From contig JAADGJ010000028.1 of NCBI GenBank assembly GCA_013152435.1, positions 22,904 through 86,903 on the forward strand: a stretch of DNA of 64,000 nt, given 5' to 3'. Below the pieces are notes generated by a model. The model made no database searches, had not been told where the DNA came from, and was given only the letters and a program-made list of their open reading frames with translations. The DNA comes from Chloroflexota bacterium (GTDB taxonomy: Bacteria > Chloroflexota > Anaerolineae > DUEN01). The position numbers and the translations under genes were made by a program. Shown here one piece after another: positions 38,073-45,986 of the stretch (positions are counted from its first letter, which is position 1; each line of letters starts with the position of its first letter).

Positions 38073-38977
38073 GACGACGCCTCATCATCCACGGGGGGCT
38101 CCTGTTCCTCCGGCGTCTCCTCGGCCTCCTGCTGTCTCGCCAGCTTCGAGAGGTAGGGACGGCGCACGGCGGGTCGCCACGTGACGGATTCATCGCCCAA
38201 CTTCACCTTGCGGGCGAAGATCAGATAGGCGGTGTGGGCCACCATGCGATCAGCGGGCCGGAACCGATCCGGGACGGGCTTGTACGGCCGCAGGGACAGC
38301 TCCTCGACCTCGATCTCGGCGAAGCCGCCGTGGGATTCCAAGGCCGCCAGCAGCTCGATGACCTGATTGGCCGTGGGCACCAGGCTGCCGAAGAACCCGC
38401 CCTGAGTGAGCGCCTCGTACGCCTGCGCCAGATAGTCCCAGGGCGTGCGCAGATCCAGGAAGCAGGCATCCACATCCCGCTCGTCGAACCCCTCCGCGAT
38501 GTCCCGGGTCCGAAACGTGACGTAAGGCAGCAGGCCGATCCGCCCCAGGTTACGCTCCGCCAGCGTCTGCATCTCCGGCCGGGCCTCGTAGGAGTACACA
38601 TGCCCCTCCGGCATGACCGCTCGCGCCATCGCCAGCGTCAGCCCTCCGCTGCCCGTGCCAGCCTCCACCACCCGCCGCCCGGAGAAGAGGTTGAGGCGCA
38701 GGACGATATAAGCCGCATCTTTGGGGTAAACGATCTGCGTGGTGCGCTTCAGCTGCAGGATCAGGTCATGCGTGGATGGTTCGAGCACGAGATAGGGGTA
38801 GCCCGTATGGGTACGGATCGTGCATCCCAGCGGCTGCCCGATGATGTCATCGTGCCGGATCCGGCCGCGATGGCTATGCCACTCCCCTCCCGCCTGCAGG
38901 CGGATCAGGCGGCGCCGGCGATCCTGGCCCACCAGCAGAATCAGGTCGTTCTCCTGAGCAATCCGCACGCTTCCCAT
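38069..38977 (-). CDS. trmI: tRNA (adenine-N1)-methyltransferase, TrmI family
   Basis: The 302-residue protein has a small N-terminal beta domain (about 1-65) and a Rossmann methyltransferase with VVEAGTGSGGLTLAMARAV (about 102-120), VYSYEARPEM and DVDACFLDLRTPWDYL. TrmI makes m1A58 in the T loop of tRNA, a modification that is widespread in thermophiles and actinobacteria and acts as a tetramer. A Glu/Pro-rich C-terminal tail of about 25 residues extends beyond the family core. Own promoter upstream. Confidence 0.92.
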   Translation of the reverse strand: MGSVRIAQENDLILLVGQDRRRRLIRLQAGGEWHSHRGRIRHDDIIGQPLGCTIRTHTGYPYLVLEPSTHDLILQLKRTTQIVYPKDAAYIVLRLNLFSGRRVVEAGTGSGGLTLAMARAVMPEGHVYSYEARPEMQTLAERNLGRIGLLPYVTFRTRDIAEGFDERDVDACFLDLRTPWDYLAQAYEALTQGGFFGSLVPTANQVIELLAALESHGGFAEIEVEELSLRPYKPVPDRFRPADRMVAHTAYLIFARKVKLGDESVTWRPAVRRPYLSKLARQQEAEETPEEQEPPVDDEASS

Positions 38978-39024
38978 CCCCTCGCCGCTTATGAAAGGCT
39001 GCGCCCAGCGCGCAGCCAGAGGCG

Positions 39025-39053
39025 ATTATAACGTATGGCATGCCGCCGGGCAA
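39025..39053 (-). promoter_or_regulatory. Promoter of trmI operon
   Basis: On the minus strand, TTGCCC (39053-39048), a 17-bp spacer and perfect TATAAT (39030-39025). A hairpin GGCTGCGC/GCGCAGCC (about 38998-39018) would lie at the very 5' end of the transcript. Confidence 0.65.
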
Positions 39054-39163
39054 CTTCGTCGCTCCTCCGGCGGCGTATCCCAACACGCTTCCTCCAGCTC
39101 CCCGCGGCATCTCCCCCAAAGTGTGTCGGGCAGTACTCGAGGGCGTCCCCCGGCCATCACAAT

Positions 39164-39192
39164 TTGACGGATCCCACCAGACCTGGTAAAAT
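39164..39192 (+). promoter_or_regulatory. Promoter of the leader-ORF/ABC exporter operon
   Basis: TTGACG (39164-39169), a 17-bp spacer and TAAAAT (39187-39192). Both hexamers are 5/6, and transcription should start near 39199, about 38 nt before the leader ORF. Confidence 0.75.
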
Positions 39193-39236
39193 CGCTGCGA
39201 GCCCGAAAAAGCTCACCACCCTGACAGGAGGTCTCC

Positions 39237-39353
39237 ATGTTCTTCCGTAAGGCGATCGGCGCGATGCAAGCGGTGCTCCGCACGGGCGATCTCGCGCGCC
39301 CGATGCACGCGCGGGCCGTATGGGTGATGGATCCCGGAGGTGGGATGAGATAG
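39237..39353 (+). CDS. Candidate leader peptide of the ABC exporter operon (38 codons)
   Basis: ATG 39237 follows the strong ribosome site CAGGAGGT at 39225-39232 and the frame ends with TAG at 39351-39353. The peptide starts MFFRKAIGAMQAV and is Arg- and Met-rich. It lies between a good promoter and an intrinsic terminator that precedes the exporter genes. The segment CGGGCCG (39312-39318) in codons 26-28 can pair with CGGCCCCG (39388-39395), which includes the 5' arm of the terminator, so it could form an antiterminator. I do not recognise the peptide. The arrangement is that of BmrB-type leaders in front of heterodimeric ABC multidrug exporters, but this assignment is inference. Confidence 0.6.
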   Translation: MFFRKAIGAMQAVLRTGDLARPMHARAVWVMDPGGGMR

Positions 39354-39390
39354 GTAACGACGTCTCTTCCCCTCTGGCCCCCCCGTTCGG

Positions 39391-39413
39391 CCCCGCCACA
39401 GGCGGGGTTTTTT
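39391..39413 (+). terminator. Intrinsic terminator/attenuator before the ABC exporter genes
   Basis: CCCCGCC (39391-39397), loop ACA, GGCGGGG (39401-39407), then TTTTTT (39408-39413). It lies 38 bp after the leader ORF and 55 bp before the first exporter start. Confidence 0.85.
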
Positions 39414-39468
39414 GTTGCCCGCTTATCGGTTTTCCCCTTCCGTGGTCGCTGTAGCAGTGAGGAATCAG

Positions 39469-41274
39469 ATGCGTAACTTCCTGCGACTGATCCGCTTTCT
39501 CAAACCCTATCGTGGGCTTCTGGCCATCGCCGGCGTGCTCACCTTCGTCGTGCTGGCCGGTGAGCTGCTCACACCCGCTATCCTTGGATGGACCATCGAT
39601 CGGGGCCTGAGCCGCCGTCGCATGGACCTGGTGTTCCTGTACTCGCTGCTGCTCATGGGCGTGTTCGGCCTCCGCTCGCTGGCCGCCTTCTATCAGGGCT
39701 ACCTGCAGAATCTGGCCGGACAACGGATGGTGCGGGATTTGCGCCATCAGCTGTACGAGCGACTCCAGTACCTGCCCATCAGCTTCTACCGGTCCATGCC
39801 CACGGGGCAGATCATGTCCCGCGTGACCAGCGACGTGGAGGCGGTGCAGGAGTTCGTGGCCTGGGGGCTGCTCTTCCTGATCGCCGCCTCGGTCTCCTTC
39901 GTCGGCACGTTCATCATCCTGTTGGTGATCAACTGGCGGCTCTCGCTGGCGGTGATGGCCCCCATCCTGCCGCTGGCGTTGGTCGTCTTCCTGTTCGATC
40001 GCCGCATCGGCCCGGCCTGGGAGACGATCCGGGAGCAGATGGGCAGACTTACCACGGTGCTGCAGGAGGCCATCAGCGGCGTGCGCGTCGTGAAGGCCTT
40101 CGCCCGTGAGGTCCACGAGGTCCGACGATTCGGCGCTCAAAACGAGGCATACCGGGCTAAAAACCTCCACCGGGCTCACGTCGAGGCCCGCTCCTTCCCG
40201 CTGATGGATCTGCTCATCGGCATGTGCTTCGTGCTGCTGACGTTGTATGGTGGACGCAAGGTGATGAGCGGAGAGGTCACCCTGGGCACCTTCTTCGCCT
40301 ATCAGTGGTACCTGTGGGGCGTGATCTGGCCCGTCCGCATGATGGGCTGGCTGCTCAGCATCATGCGCCAGGCGTTGGCCGCGATCCCCCGTATCCTGGA
40401 GATCCTGGACGCGCCCATCCCCATCGACGATGCGCCCCACGCGGTGGCACTGCCCAGAGCACAGGGGGAGATCCGCTTCGAAGACGTCTGGTTCGCCTTT
40501 CCGGACGATCCGGAGCGCATGGTGCTCAAGGGGTTCAACCTCACGGTGGAGCCAGGGCAGACGGTCGCCATCCTGGGCGGCACAGGATCAGGCAAGTCCT
40601 CCGTCATCAACCTGATCCCCCGGTTCTACGATGTGGCGCGCGGCCGGGTGTGCATCGACGGGCATGACGTGCGGCGGGTGCAGCTGGCCAGTCTGCGCCG
40701 CCAGATCGGCATCGTCCCCCAGGAGACGTTCCTCTTCTCGGCGACGGTGCGGGACAACATCGCCTTCGGCCGCCCGGACGCCACCCAGGAGGAGATCGAG
40801 GCGGTGGCCCGGCTGGCGCAGGCCCATGACTTCATCACGGCGCTGCCGAAGGGATACGACACCCGCGTGGGCGAGCGAGGCATCGGCCTCTCGGGCGGCC
40901 AGAAGCAGCGGATCGCCCTGGCGCGAGCGTTGCTCATGGACCCGGCCATCCTCATCCTGGATGAGGCGACATCCAGCGTGGACACGGAGACGGAATACGA
41001 AATCCAGAAGGCGCTGGAGCAGGTCATGGCCACACGCACCAGCGTCGTCATCGCCCAGCGCCTGTCCACAATCAAGACGGCCGACAAGGTCGTGGTGCTC
41101 AGGGACGGCCGTGTGGTGGAAGAGGGCACCCACGCCGATCTGCTGGCCCGCGGCGGAGAATACACCCGTCTGTACAACCTGCAATTCCGCACGCAAGAGG
41201 CGCTATCCGCTGAGGGCGAGCGAGCCTTGGCCGGGGCGACACACAACACACAGCCCGCAACACGCAACACGTAA
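39469..41274 (+). CDS. ABC exporter half-transporter, subunit 1
   Basis: The 601-residue protein starts at ATG 39469 behind GTGAGGA; an upstream TTG at 39412 lies in the terminator. An ABC_membrane domain with six helices (about 15-310) precedes an ATPase domain (about 340-580) with Walker A GGTGSGKSS, signature LSGGQKQR, Walker B ILILDEATSSVD and the switch histidine in VIAQRLSTI replaced by glutamine (QRLST). Together with the next gene it should form a heterodimeric exporter for drugs, lipids or peptides. The C-terminal tail THNTQPATRNT is encoded by a low-complexity repeat. Confidence 0.93.
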   Translation: MRNFLRLIRFLKPYRGLLAIAGVLTFVVLAGELLTPAILGWTIDRGLSRRRMDLVFLYSLLLMGVFGLRSLAAFYQGYLQNLAGQRMVRDLRHQLYERLQYLPISFYRSMPTGQIMSRVTSDVEAVQEFVAWGLLFLIAASVSFVGTFIILLVINWRLSLAVMAPILPLALVVFLFDRRIGPAWETIREQMGRLTTVLQEAISGVRVVKAFAREVHEVRRFGAQNEAYRAKNLHRAHVEARSFPLMDLLIGMCFVLLTLYGGRKVMSGEVTLGTFFAYQWYLWGVIWPVRMMGWLLSIMRQALAAIPRILEILDAPIPIDDAPHAVALPRAQGEIRFEDVWFAFPDDPERMVLKGFNLTVEPGQTVAILGGTGSGKSSVINLIPRFYDVARGRVCIDGHDVRRVQLASLRRQIGIVPQETFLFSATVRDNIAFGRPDATQEEIEAVARLAQAHDFITALPKGYDTRVGERGIGLSGGQKQRIALARALLMDPAILILDEATSSVDTETEYEIQKALEQVMATRTSVVIAQRLSTIKTADKVVVLRDGRVVEEGTHADLLARGGEYTRLYNLQFRTQEALSAEGERALAGATHNTQPATRNT

Positions 41275-41290
41275 TGCGTAAAACGTAAAG
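41226..41290 (+). repeat. Low-complexity ACACGCAACACGTAA-type repeat
   Basis: A run of ACACAACACACAG, CGCAACACGCAACACG and TAATGCGTAAAACGTAA units crosses the stop codon of the first exporter gene and the gap to the second. It encodes the last dozen residues of subunit 1. Confidence 0.55.
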
Positions 41291-41304
41291 GTGAGGTGCC
41301 AGAC

Positions 41305-43131
41305 ATGCCTTTCGAGTCCTTTGAAGAGGAGATGGAGGAGGCGCAAAAGGCGCCGTTCAATACCGCCCACTTCCTGCGGATGATGGGCTACCTCCGCCCG
41401 TACCGACGCTATGCGCTGTGGGTGCTTCTCGTCCTGATCATCAGCGCGGGGGCCAACCTGGCAGAGCCCTACCTGTTGCGGGTCGCCGTGGACTACGGGA
41501 TCCAGGCCCAGGATCTGCGCACGCTCTACATGTCGGTGATCGGCATGGTGCTGCTGCGGCTCGTCAAGTGGGCCGCCGGATATACCCGCATCTACCTGAC
41601 GAACGCGATCGGCCAGGGGGTGCTCCACGATCTCCGTCAGACGTTGTTCACCCACATCCAGAAGCTCTCGCTACGCTTCTACGACCAACGGCCGGTGGGG
41701 CGCATCATGTCCCGCATCACCAGCGACGTCGACACGATCAGCAACCTGATCAATCGCGGGCTGGTAAACGCCGCCGGGGAGGGCATCAGCCTGATCGGCA
41801 TCGTGGTCATCATGTTCGCCATCGAGTGGCGGCTGGCGCTCATATCCTTCGCCGTCTTCCCGTTCCTGATCCTGTTGGGAGCCCGAGTGCGCCCGGCCAT
41901 GGAGGCCGCCTGGACCAACGTGCGCCGCAGCATCTCCAACGTCAACGCCAATCTCAACGAGTCCATCAACGGCATCGAGGTAACCCAGGCCTTCGTACGC
42001 CAGGAGCGCAACATCCGCACCTTCGACCGCCTCAACAACAACATCCTGGACAGGACCATGGAGGCTGTGCGGTGGGAGATGATCATCTGGCCCTCGGTGG
42101 AGTTCGTGGGCGTGGTGGGCACGGCCATGGTCGTATGGTACGGGGCGCTGCTGGTCCTGCGCGGCGAGGTGACGGTCGGGTTCATCATGGCGTTCGTGAA
42201 CTACCTATGGTTCTTCTGGGGGCCCGTGAGCGCCATCAGCCGCACGTACAGCCTGCTGCTCAGCGCCATGGCCTCGGCCGAGCGCATCTTCGAGTTTCTG
42301 GACACGGAGCCGGAGGTGGCCGACAGGCCGAATGCCATCACCATGCCACGGATCCAGGGTGATATCCGCCTGGAACACGTGTCCTTCCGATATGATCCGG
42401 ATGAGCCGGATGTGCTGCACGACATCGACCTGCATATCCGGCCCGGGGAGACGGTGGCCATCGTCGGCCCCACCGGGGCGGGCAAGACGACGCTGGTCAA
42501 CCTGATCATGCGTTTCTATGATCCCACGCAAGGTCGCGTGCTGATCGATGAACACGATCTGCGTGACGTCCAGCTGGTGTCCCTGCGCTCGCAGATGGCC
42601 ATCGTGCTGCAGGAGTCCTTCATGTTCTCGGGCACCATCGGCGAGAATATCCGATACAGCCAGCTGGACGCCAGCGACGAGGAGGTTCGGAGAGCCGCAC
42701 AGGCTGTGGGGCTGGACGAGTTCATCCAATCGCTGGAGGACGGCTACGATCACGAGGTGGGAGAACGGGGCGGGCGGCTTTCCGTGGGGCAGCGACAGCT
42801 GGTCGCCTTCGCCCGGGCGTTGCTGGCCGACCCGCGCATCCTGATCCTGGACGAGGCGACAGCCAGCGTGGACACGGAGACGGAGCGGACGATCCAGCGC
42901 GCCATGGCCCGGCTGTTGGAGGGGCGAACGGCCCTCATCATCGCGCATCGCCTCTCCACCATCCGCAACGCCGACCGCATCCTGGTGATGCAGGATGGCC
43001 GCATCGTGGAGGACGGCACGCATGAGGAGCTGCTGGCGCGACGAGGACTGTATCATCGCCTGTACATGACTCAGTTCGCCAGCCGGCCGGTGGAGGACGT
43101 GATGTCCTCACACGGTCAACCCGCCTATTGA
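41305..43131 (+). CDS. ABC exporter half-transporter, subunit 2
   Basis: The 608-residue protein starts at ATG 41305 behind AGGTGAGG (GTG 41296 is an alternative). It has an acidic N-terminal stretch (EEEMEEAQ), six transmembrane helices (about 45-335) and an ATPase domain with Walker A GPTGAGKTT, a divergent signature LSVGQRQL (Gly to Val), Walker B ILILDEATASVD and H-loop IAHRLSTI. Subunit 1 has a normal signature but QRLST instead of HRLST, so each subunit carries one changed motif and the two ATP sites are not equivalent. It is the last gene of the attenuator-controlled operon. Confidence 0.93.
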   Translation: MPFESFEEEMEEAQKAPFNTAHFLRMMGYLRPYRRYALWVLLVLIISAGANLAEPYLLRVAVDYGIQAQDLRTLYMSVIGMVLLRLVKWAAGYTRIYLTNAIGQGVLHDLRQTLFTHIQKLSLRFYDQRPVGRIMSRITSDVDTISNLINRGLVNAAGEGISLIGIVVIMFAIEWRLALISFAVFPFLILLGARVRPAMEAAWTNVRRSISNVNANLNESINGIEVTQAFVRQERNIRTFDRLNNNILDRTMEAVRWEMIIWPSVEFVGVVGTAMVVWYGALLVLRGEVTVGFIMAFVNYLWFFWGPVSAISRTYSLLLSAMASAERIFEFLDTEPEVADRPNAITMPRIQGDIRLEHVSFRYDPDEPDVLHDIDLHIRPGETVAIVGPTGAGKTTLVNLIMRFYDPTQGRVLIDEHDLRDVQLVSLRSQMAIVLQESFMFSGTIGENIRYSQLDASDEEVRRAAQAVGLDEFIQSLEDGYDHEVGERGGRLSVGQRQLVAFARALLADPRILILDEATASVDTETERTIQRAMARLLEGRTALIIAHRLSTIRNADRILVMQDGRIVEDGTHEELLARRGLYHRLYMTQFASRPVEDVMSSHGQPAY

Positions 43132-43140
43132 TCTTCGCTT

Positions 43141-43175
43141 AGAGTGTGTCTGAGAAATGCTGTTACTTCCTAATA
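43141..43175 (-). repeat. Palindromic interspersed repeat, single end (copy D)
   Basis: AGAGTGTGTCTGAGAAATGC and the following TGTTACTTCC match the reverse complement of the right end of copy A. No second end is seen. Confidence 0.5.
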
Positions 43176-43184
43176 TTTTGGCAT

Positions 43185-43215
43185 GGGTAGCGAAGGGCAG
43201 TGCCCTTCGCTACCC
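43185..43215. terminator. Perfect 15-bp inverted repeat after the exporter operon
   Basis: GGGTAGCGAAGGGCA (43185-43199), one base, TGCCCTTCGCTACCC (43201-43215). It could end the exporter transcript though no U-tract follows. A diverged copy of the same hairpin is at 63963-63989, so it is also a repeat. A second inverted repeat CAGGGACG/CGTCCCTG is at 43230-43256. Confidence 0.5.
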
Positions 43216-43314
43216 AAAGGGCCAAACCACAGGGACGGTCCATAAAATCGTCCCTGCGCATCAGGGGAATCGCGTATCCTGACAGGGCAGGGTGCAAAGT
43301 CGGCGACAAAGCGG

Positions 43315-43320
43315 TATAAT
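43315..43320 (+). promoter_or_regulatory. Promoter -10 of the PPK2 gene
   Basis: TATAAT in the context GCGGTATAATACG, with a poor TGCAAA -35 candidate at 43293. The leader then holds an 8-bp inverted repeat GAGCATGA (43332-43339) / TCATGCTC (43367-43374). Confidence 0.5.
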
Positions 43321-43400
43321 ACGCCCATTCCGAGCATGAATCCCTACGCGCGTGCCTACGTACCCCTCATGCTCCCATCACAGACGATCGGAGGACTCCC

Positions 43401-44207
43401 ATGCTTCATCCCCATATGGTCCCGCCGGGCGATCCTATCCGCCTCAAAGATATCGACCCTCGATACACCGGCGATTATGAGAACAAGTCCGCAGCCAAAG
43501 CGGACCTGAAGAAAGATCGCAAGCGTCTGATCCAGCTTCAGGAACTGCTCTATGCGGAAGGGAAGCGCAGCCTGCTCATCATCCTGCAGGGCATGGACAC
43601 CAGCGGCAAGGACGGCACCATCAAGCACGTGATGCGAGGCGTGAACCCCCAGGGGTGCGTCGTGACCTCGTTCAAGGTGCCCACGCACCAGGAGCTGGCC
43701 CACGATTTCCTGTGGCGGGTTCACAAGGCGGTCCCAGCCAAGGGGATGATCGGCATCTTCAACCGATCCCACTACGAGGATGTGCTGGTGGTGCGTGTGC
43801 ACAATCTGGTGCCCCGGAAGGTGTGGGAGAAGCGGTACGATCAGATCAACGCCTTCGAACGTACGCTGGCCGAGAACGACACCGTGATCCTGAAGTTCTT
43901 CCTACACATCTCCAAAGAGGAGCAAAAGAGGCGGCTCCAGGCCCGGCTGGATCAGCCCCACAAGCGCTGGAAGTTCAACCCGGCCGATCTCAGGGAGCGA
44001 GCGTTGTGGGACAAGTACGTGGCCGCGTACGAGGACGCCATCAACCGCTGCTCGACGGAGTGGGCGCCCTGGTACGTGATCCCCGCCGACCACAAATGGT
44101 ACCGCAACCTGGTCATCGCCCGCGTCATCGCGGACACTCTGGAACGATTGGACATGCACTTCCCGGAGCCGGCGGAGGACCTGGAAAAGATCACGATCCC
44201 GGATTAA
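43401..44207 (+). CDS. Polyphosphate kinase 2 (PPK2) family protein
   Basis: The 268-residue protein starts at ATG 43401 behind TCGGAGG. It shows the PPK2 Walker A GMDTSGKDGTIKHVM (about 64-78), the Walker B-like IGIFNRSHYEDVLVVRVHNL and the lid arginines in QARLDQPHKRWKFNPADLRER. PPK2 enzymes transfer phosphate between polyphosphate and nucleotides (ADP/GDP or AMP). A class I-type length of about 270 is seen. In this window polyphosphate may also be handled by the PPX half of the ROK-PPX protein. Confidence 0.93.
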   Translation: MLHPHMVPPGDPIRLKDIDPRYTGDYENKSAAKADLKKDRKRLIQLQELLYAEGKRSLLIILQGMDTSGKDGTIKHVMRGVNPQGCVVTSFKVPTHQELAHDFLWRVHKAVPAKGMIGIFNRSHYEDVLVVRVHNLVPRKVWEKRYDQINAFERTLAENDTVILKFFLHISKEEQKRRLQARLDQPHKRWKFNPADLRERALWDKYVAAYEDAINRCSTEWAPWYVIPADHKWYRNLVIARVIADTLERLDMHFPEPAEDLEKITIPD

Positions 44208-44229
44208 TCTCTGCGGTGGGCGGATTGAG

Positions 44230-44676
44230 ATGGTCCACATCTTTACGATGAGGCTGGAAGACATACAGCCCAGCCAGCTGTTCATCAACGCCGAAAAGCT
44301 GTCCCACGTCCTGCGAACATTCGATCCATCCGATCCCGAGACGCTTCCCCCCATCCCCGTGAGGAAGCTGGCAGGCCAGATCATCTTCACGGACGGACAT
44401 ACAAGGGCGCTGGCGGCCTTCCTGAGCGGCCACCCCGAGATCCGGGTGTTCTGGGACGAGGATGAGCTGGACTGGGAGGCGTATGCCATCTGCGTGCAGT
44501 GGTGTCGGGAGGAAGGTATCCGCACCATAGCGGATCTCAAGGATCGAGTGATCCCCCGCGAGGAGTATGAGCGGCTTTCTGGAAAGGGGCTCCCTGCCTC
44601 CCAGGGATCCCGTGCGCGCAAACGGGTAAGAATCGGAGCTGGGGCGTGGGGGCTCCACCCGCTCGGCGGGATATGA
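44230..44676 (+). CDS. Small ParB/Srx-fold-like protein, unknown function
   Basis: The 148-residue protein has the pattern LPPIPVRKLAGQIIFTDGHT (about 38-58), where a short beta strand precedes an acidic-loop DGHTR motif, as in ParB N-terminal/sulfiredoxin-like proteins (GxxR box analogue). The following WDEDELDWEAYAICVQWCRE is conserved-looking. The C-terminal 25 residues are basic and probably disordered. It begins 22 bp after the PPK2 stop and is convergent with the next gene. The function is unknown. Confidence 0.6.
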   Translation: MVHIFTMRLEDIQPSQLFINAEKLSHVLRTFDPSDPETLPPIPVRKLAGQIIFTDGHTRALAAFLSGHPEIRVFWDEDELDWEAYAICVQWCREEGIRTIADLKDRVIPREEYERLSGKGLPASQGSRARKRVRIGAGAWGLHPLGGI

Positions 44677-44683
44677 GGGGGTT

Positions 44684-45490
44684 TTAGCCTCTCGCGAGCA
44701 ACTCCTGCACCCGCTCGTCCACATAGCGGGCGAATCGCTTCAACGCCGCCTCGTCAAAGCGCCCAACGTCGCCGCGCCCTCGATAGGCCGCGAGCGCCTG
44801 CTCCACGACCTCCCCGTACACCTTTGGGAAGGCTGCAACCGCCCAGGCCCCCGCTTCCTCCTTCGACGAGATATGCCCCTCCAGAAGGTATTCGTACACC
44901 CGGCAGAGGTTCAGGACGCCATACACCGGATTCTCCGCGATCTCATCCCGGGCGTCCTCGAAGTCGTACAGGAGGGCCGCCACATAGTCCTCCGCCGGGA
45001 CTTCGGGGAAGACATCCCCGATAGGCTCTCCATGGAGGCAGACGCCCCGATGCCGGGTGATCGTGATGTGGGCCGCCAGGTCCGGATCCCTGTATCGCGT
45101 GCGGTTCCATCCCCGCCACTCCCCGGTGGCCAGATGCCTCTCGTTTTGCGCTCGCCACGTCTCGCTGTAGTGCAGGTCAAAGGGGGTGGGATACCGCCAG
45201 GGATGCAGATCCTCCTCCCGCAGGAAGGAGATCTCGATGGGGACCGGACGCCCTGAGCATCGCAACAACACCTCGATCACCGCCCGCTTCGTCTCCACGG
45301 ACATGCCGGTCCGGGTCACGACCAGCAGATCGATGTCGCTGCACTCCGGGTTGAAGCAGCCCATCGCCAACGAGCCGTGCAGGTACACGCCGACGAGGTT
45401 TTCCCCCAGCAGCTCACGCACTTCCGCCAGAAAGCCATCCACCTGCGCCCGCACCGGGGGCGGACAATCCGGCCAGCCGAATTGTGCCAT
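44684..45490 (-). CDS. Aminoglycoside nucleotidyltransferase-like protein (ANT/AadA fold, DUF4111)
   Basis: The 268-residue protein has an N-terminal nucleotidyltransferase domain with GVYLHGSLAMGCFNPECSDIDLLVV (GS and DxD metal motif, about 33-58) and a C-terminal helical DUF4111 domain (about 160-265, LLYDFEDARDEI, VLNLCRVYEYL). The AadA family adenylylates streptomycin and spectinomycin. Chromosomal homologues in environmental bacteria often have unknown substrates. It is 4 bp upstream of the ORF convergence point and is followed in the opposite sense by a small ORF; the GNAT and MOSC genes lie upstream in the same direction. Confidence 0.85.
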   Translation of the reverse strand: MAQFGWPDCPPPVRAQVDGFLAEVRELLGENLVGVYLHGSLAMGCFNPECSDIDLLVVTRTGMSVETKRAVIEVLLRCSGRPVPIEISFLREEDLHPWRYPTPFDLHYSETWRAQNERHLATGEWRGWNRTRYRDPDLAAHITITRHRGVCLHGEPIGDVFPEVPAEDYVAALLYDFEDARDEIAENPVYGVLNLCRVYEYLLEGHISSKEEAGAWAVAAFPKVYGEVVEQALAAYRGRGDVGRFDEAALKRFARYVDERVQELLARG

Positions 45491-45494
45491 GCGG

Positions 45495-45986
45495 CTACCC
45501 CAGCTCCCTGGTCAGATGCAGCTCGTTGTCATGCGGCGTGATCCCACGGCCATCGGGGACGTATCCCAACTTCGGGTACAGGCGATTGGCCGCGGCATAC
45601 TCCGGCGACTGCACCACGGAAATCCCGATGACGTTCCTGCCGCGCTGGAGCGCGAGCTGTTCCGCCGCCCGGATCAGCGCTGTCCCGATGCCACGCCGCT
45701 GATATTCCGTGATCACGTTCAAGTCCACGATCTCCGGGATCCCCTGCTCCCGAAAAGGCGCATACTTGGAGGCCCACACCAGCGTCACATAGCCGACCAC
45801 CCTATCCCCCCAGAGCGCCAACAGGACGTCTCGCTCACCACGCTGCTGCTCCCGCCAATAGCGCTCGTATTGCGCTCGCGTCTTATGCCAGCGGGCAAAC
45901 GTACGCATGATCCGGTCGATATCATTCGCCTCCATCGGCCGGATCTCGACCTCCGGCAATGCGCTTTCGCCGGGCGCCACGCGCAT
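45495..45986 (-). CDS. GNAT-family N-acetyltransferase
   Basis: The 163-residue protein starts at ATG 45986, overlapping the MOSC stop (TGATG). The acetyl-CoA-binding motif QRRGIGTALIRAAEQLA is at about 106-122 and the fold elements VVGYVTLVWA and NRLYPKLGYVP are visible. The acceptor substrate is unknown. The 4-bp gap to the ANT-like gene suggests a three-gene transcript with MOSC upstream. Confidence 0.85.
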   Translation of the reverse strand: MRVAPGESALPEVEIRPMEANDIDRIMRTFARWHKTRAQYERYWREQQRGERDVLLALWGDRVVGYVTLVWASKYAPFREQGIPEIVDLNVITEYQRRGIGTALIRAAEQLALQRGRNVIGISVVQSPEYAAANRLYPKLGYVPDGRGITPHDNELHLTRELG

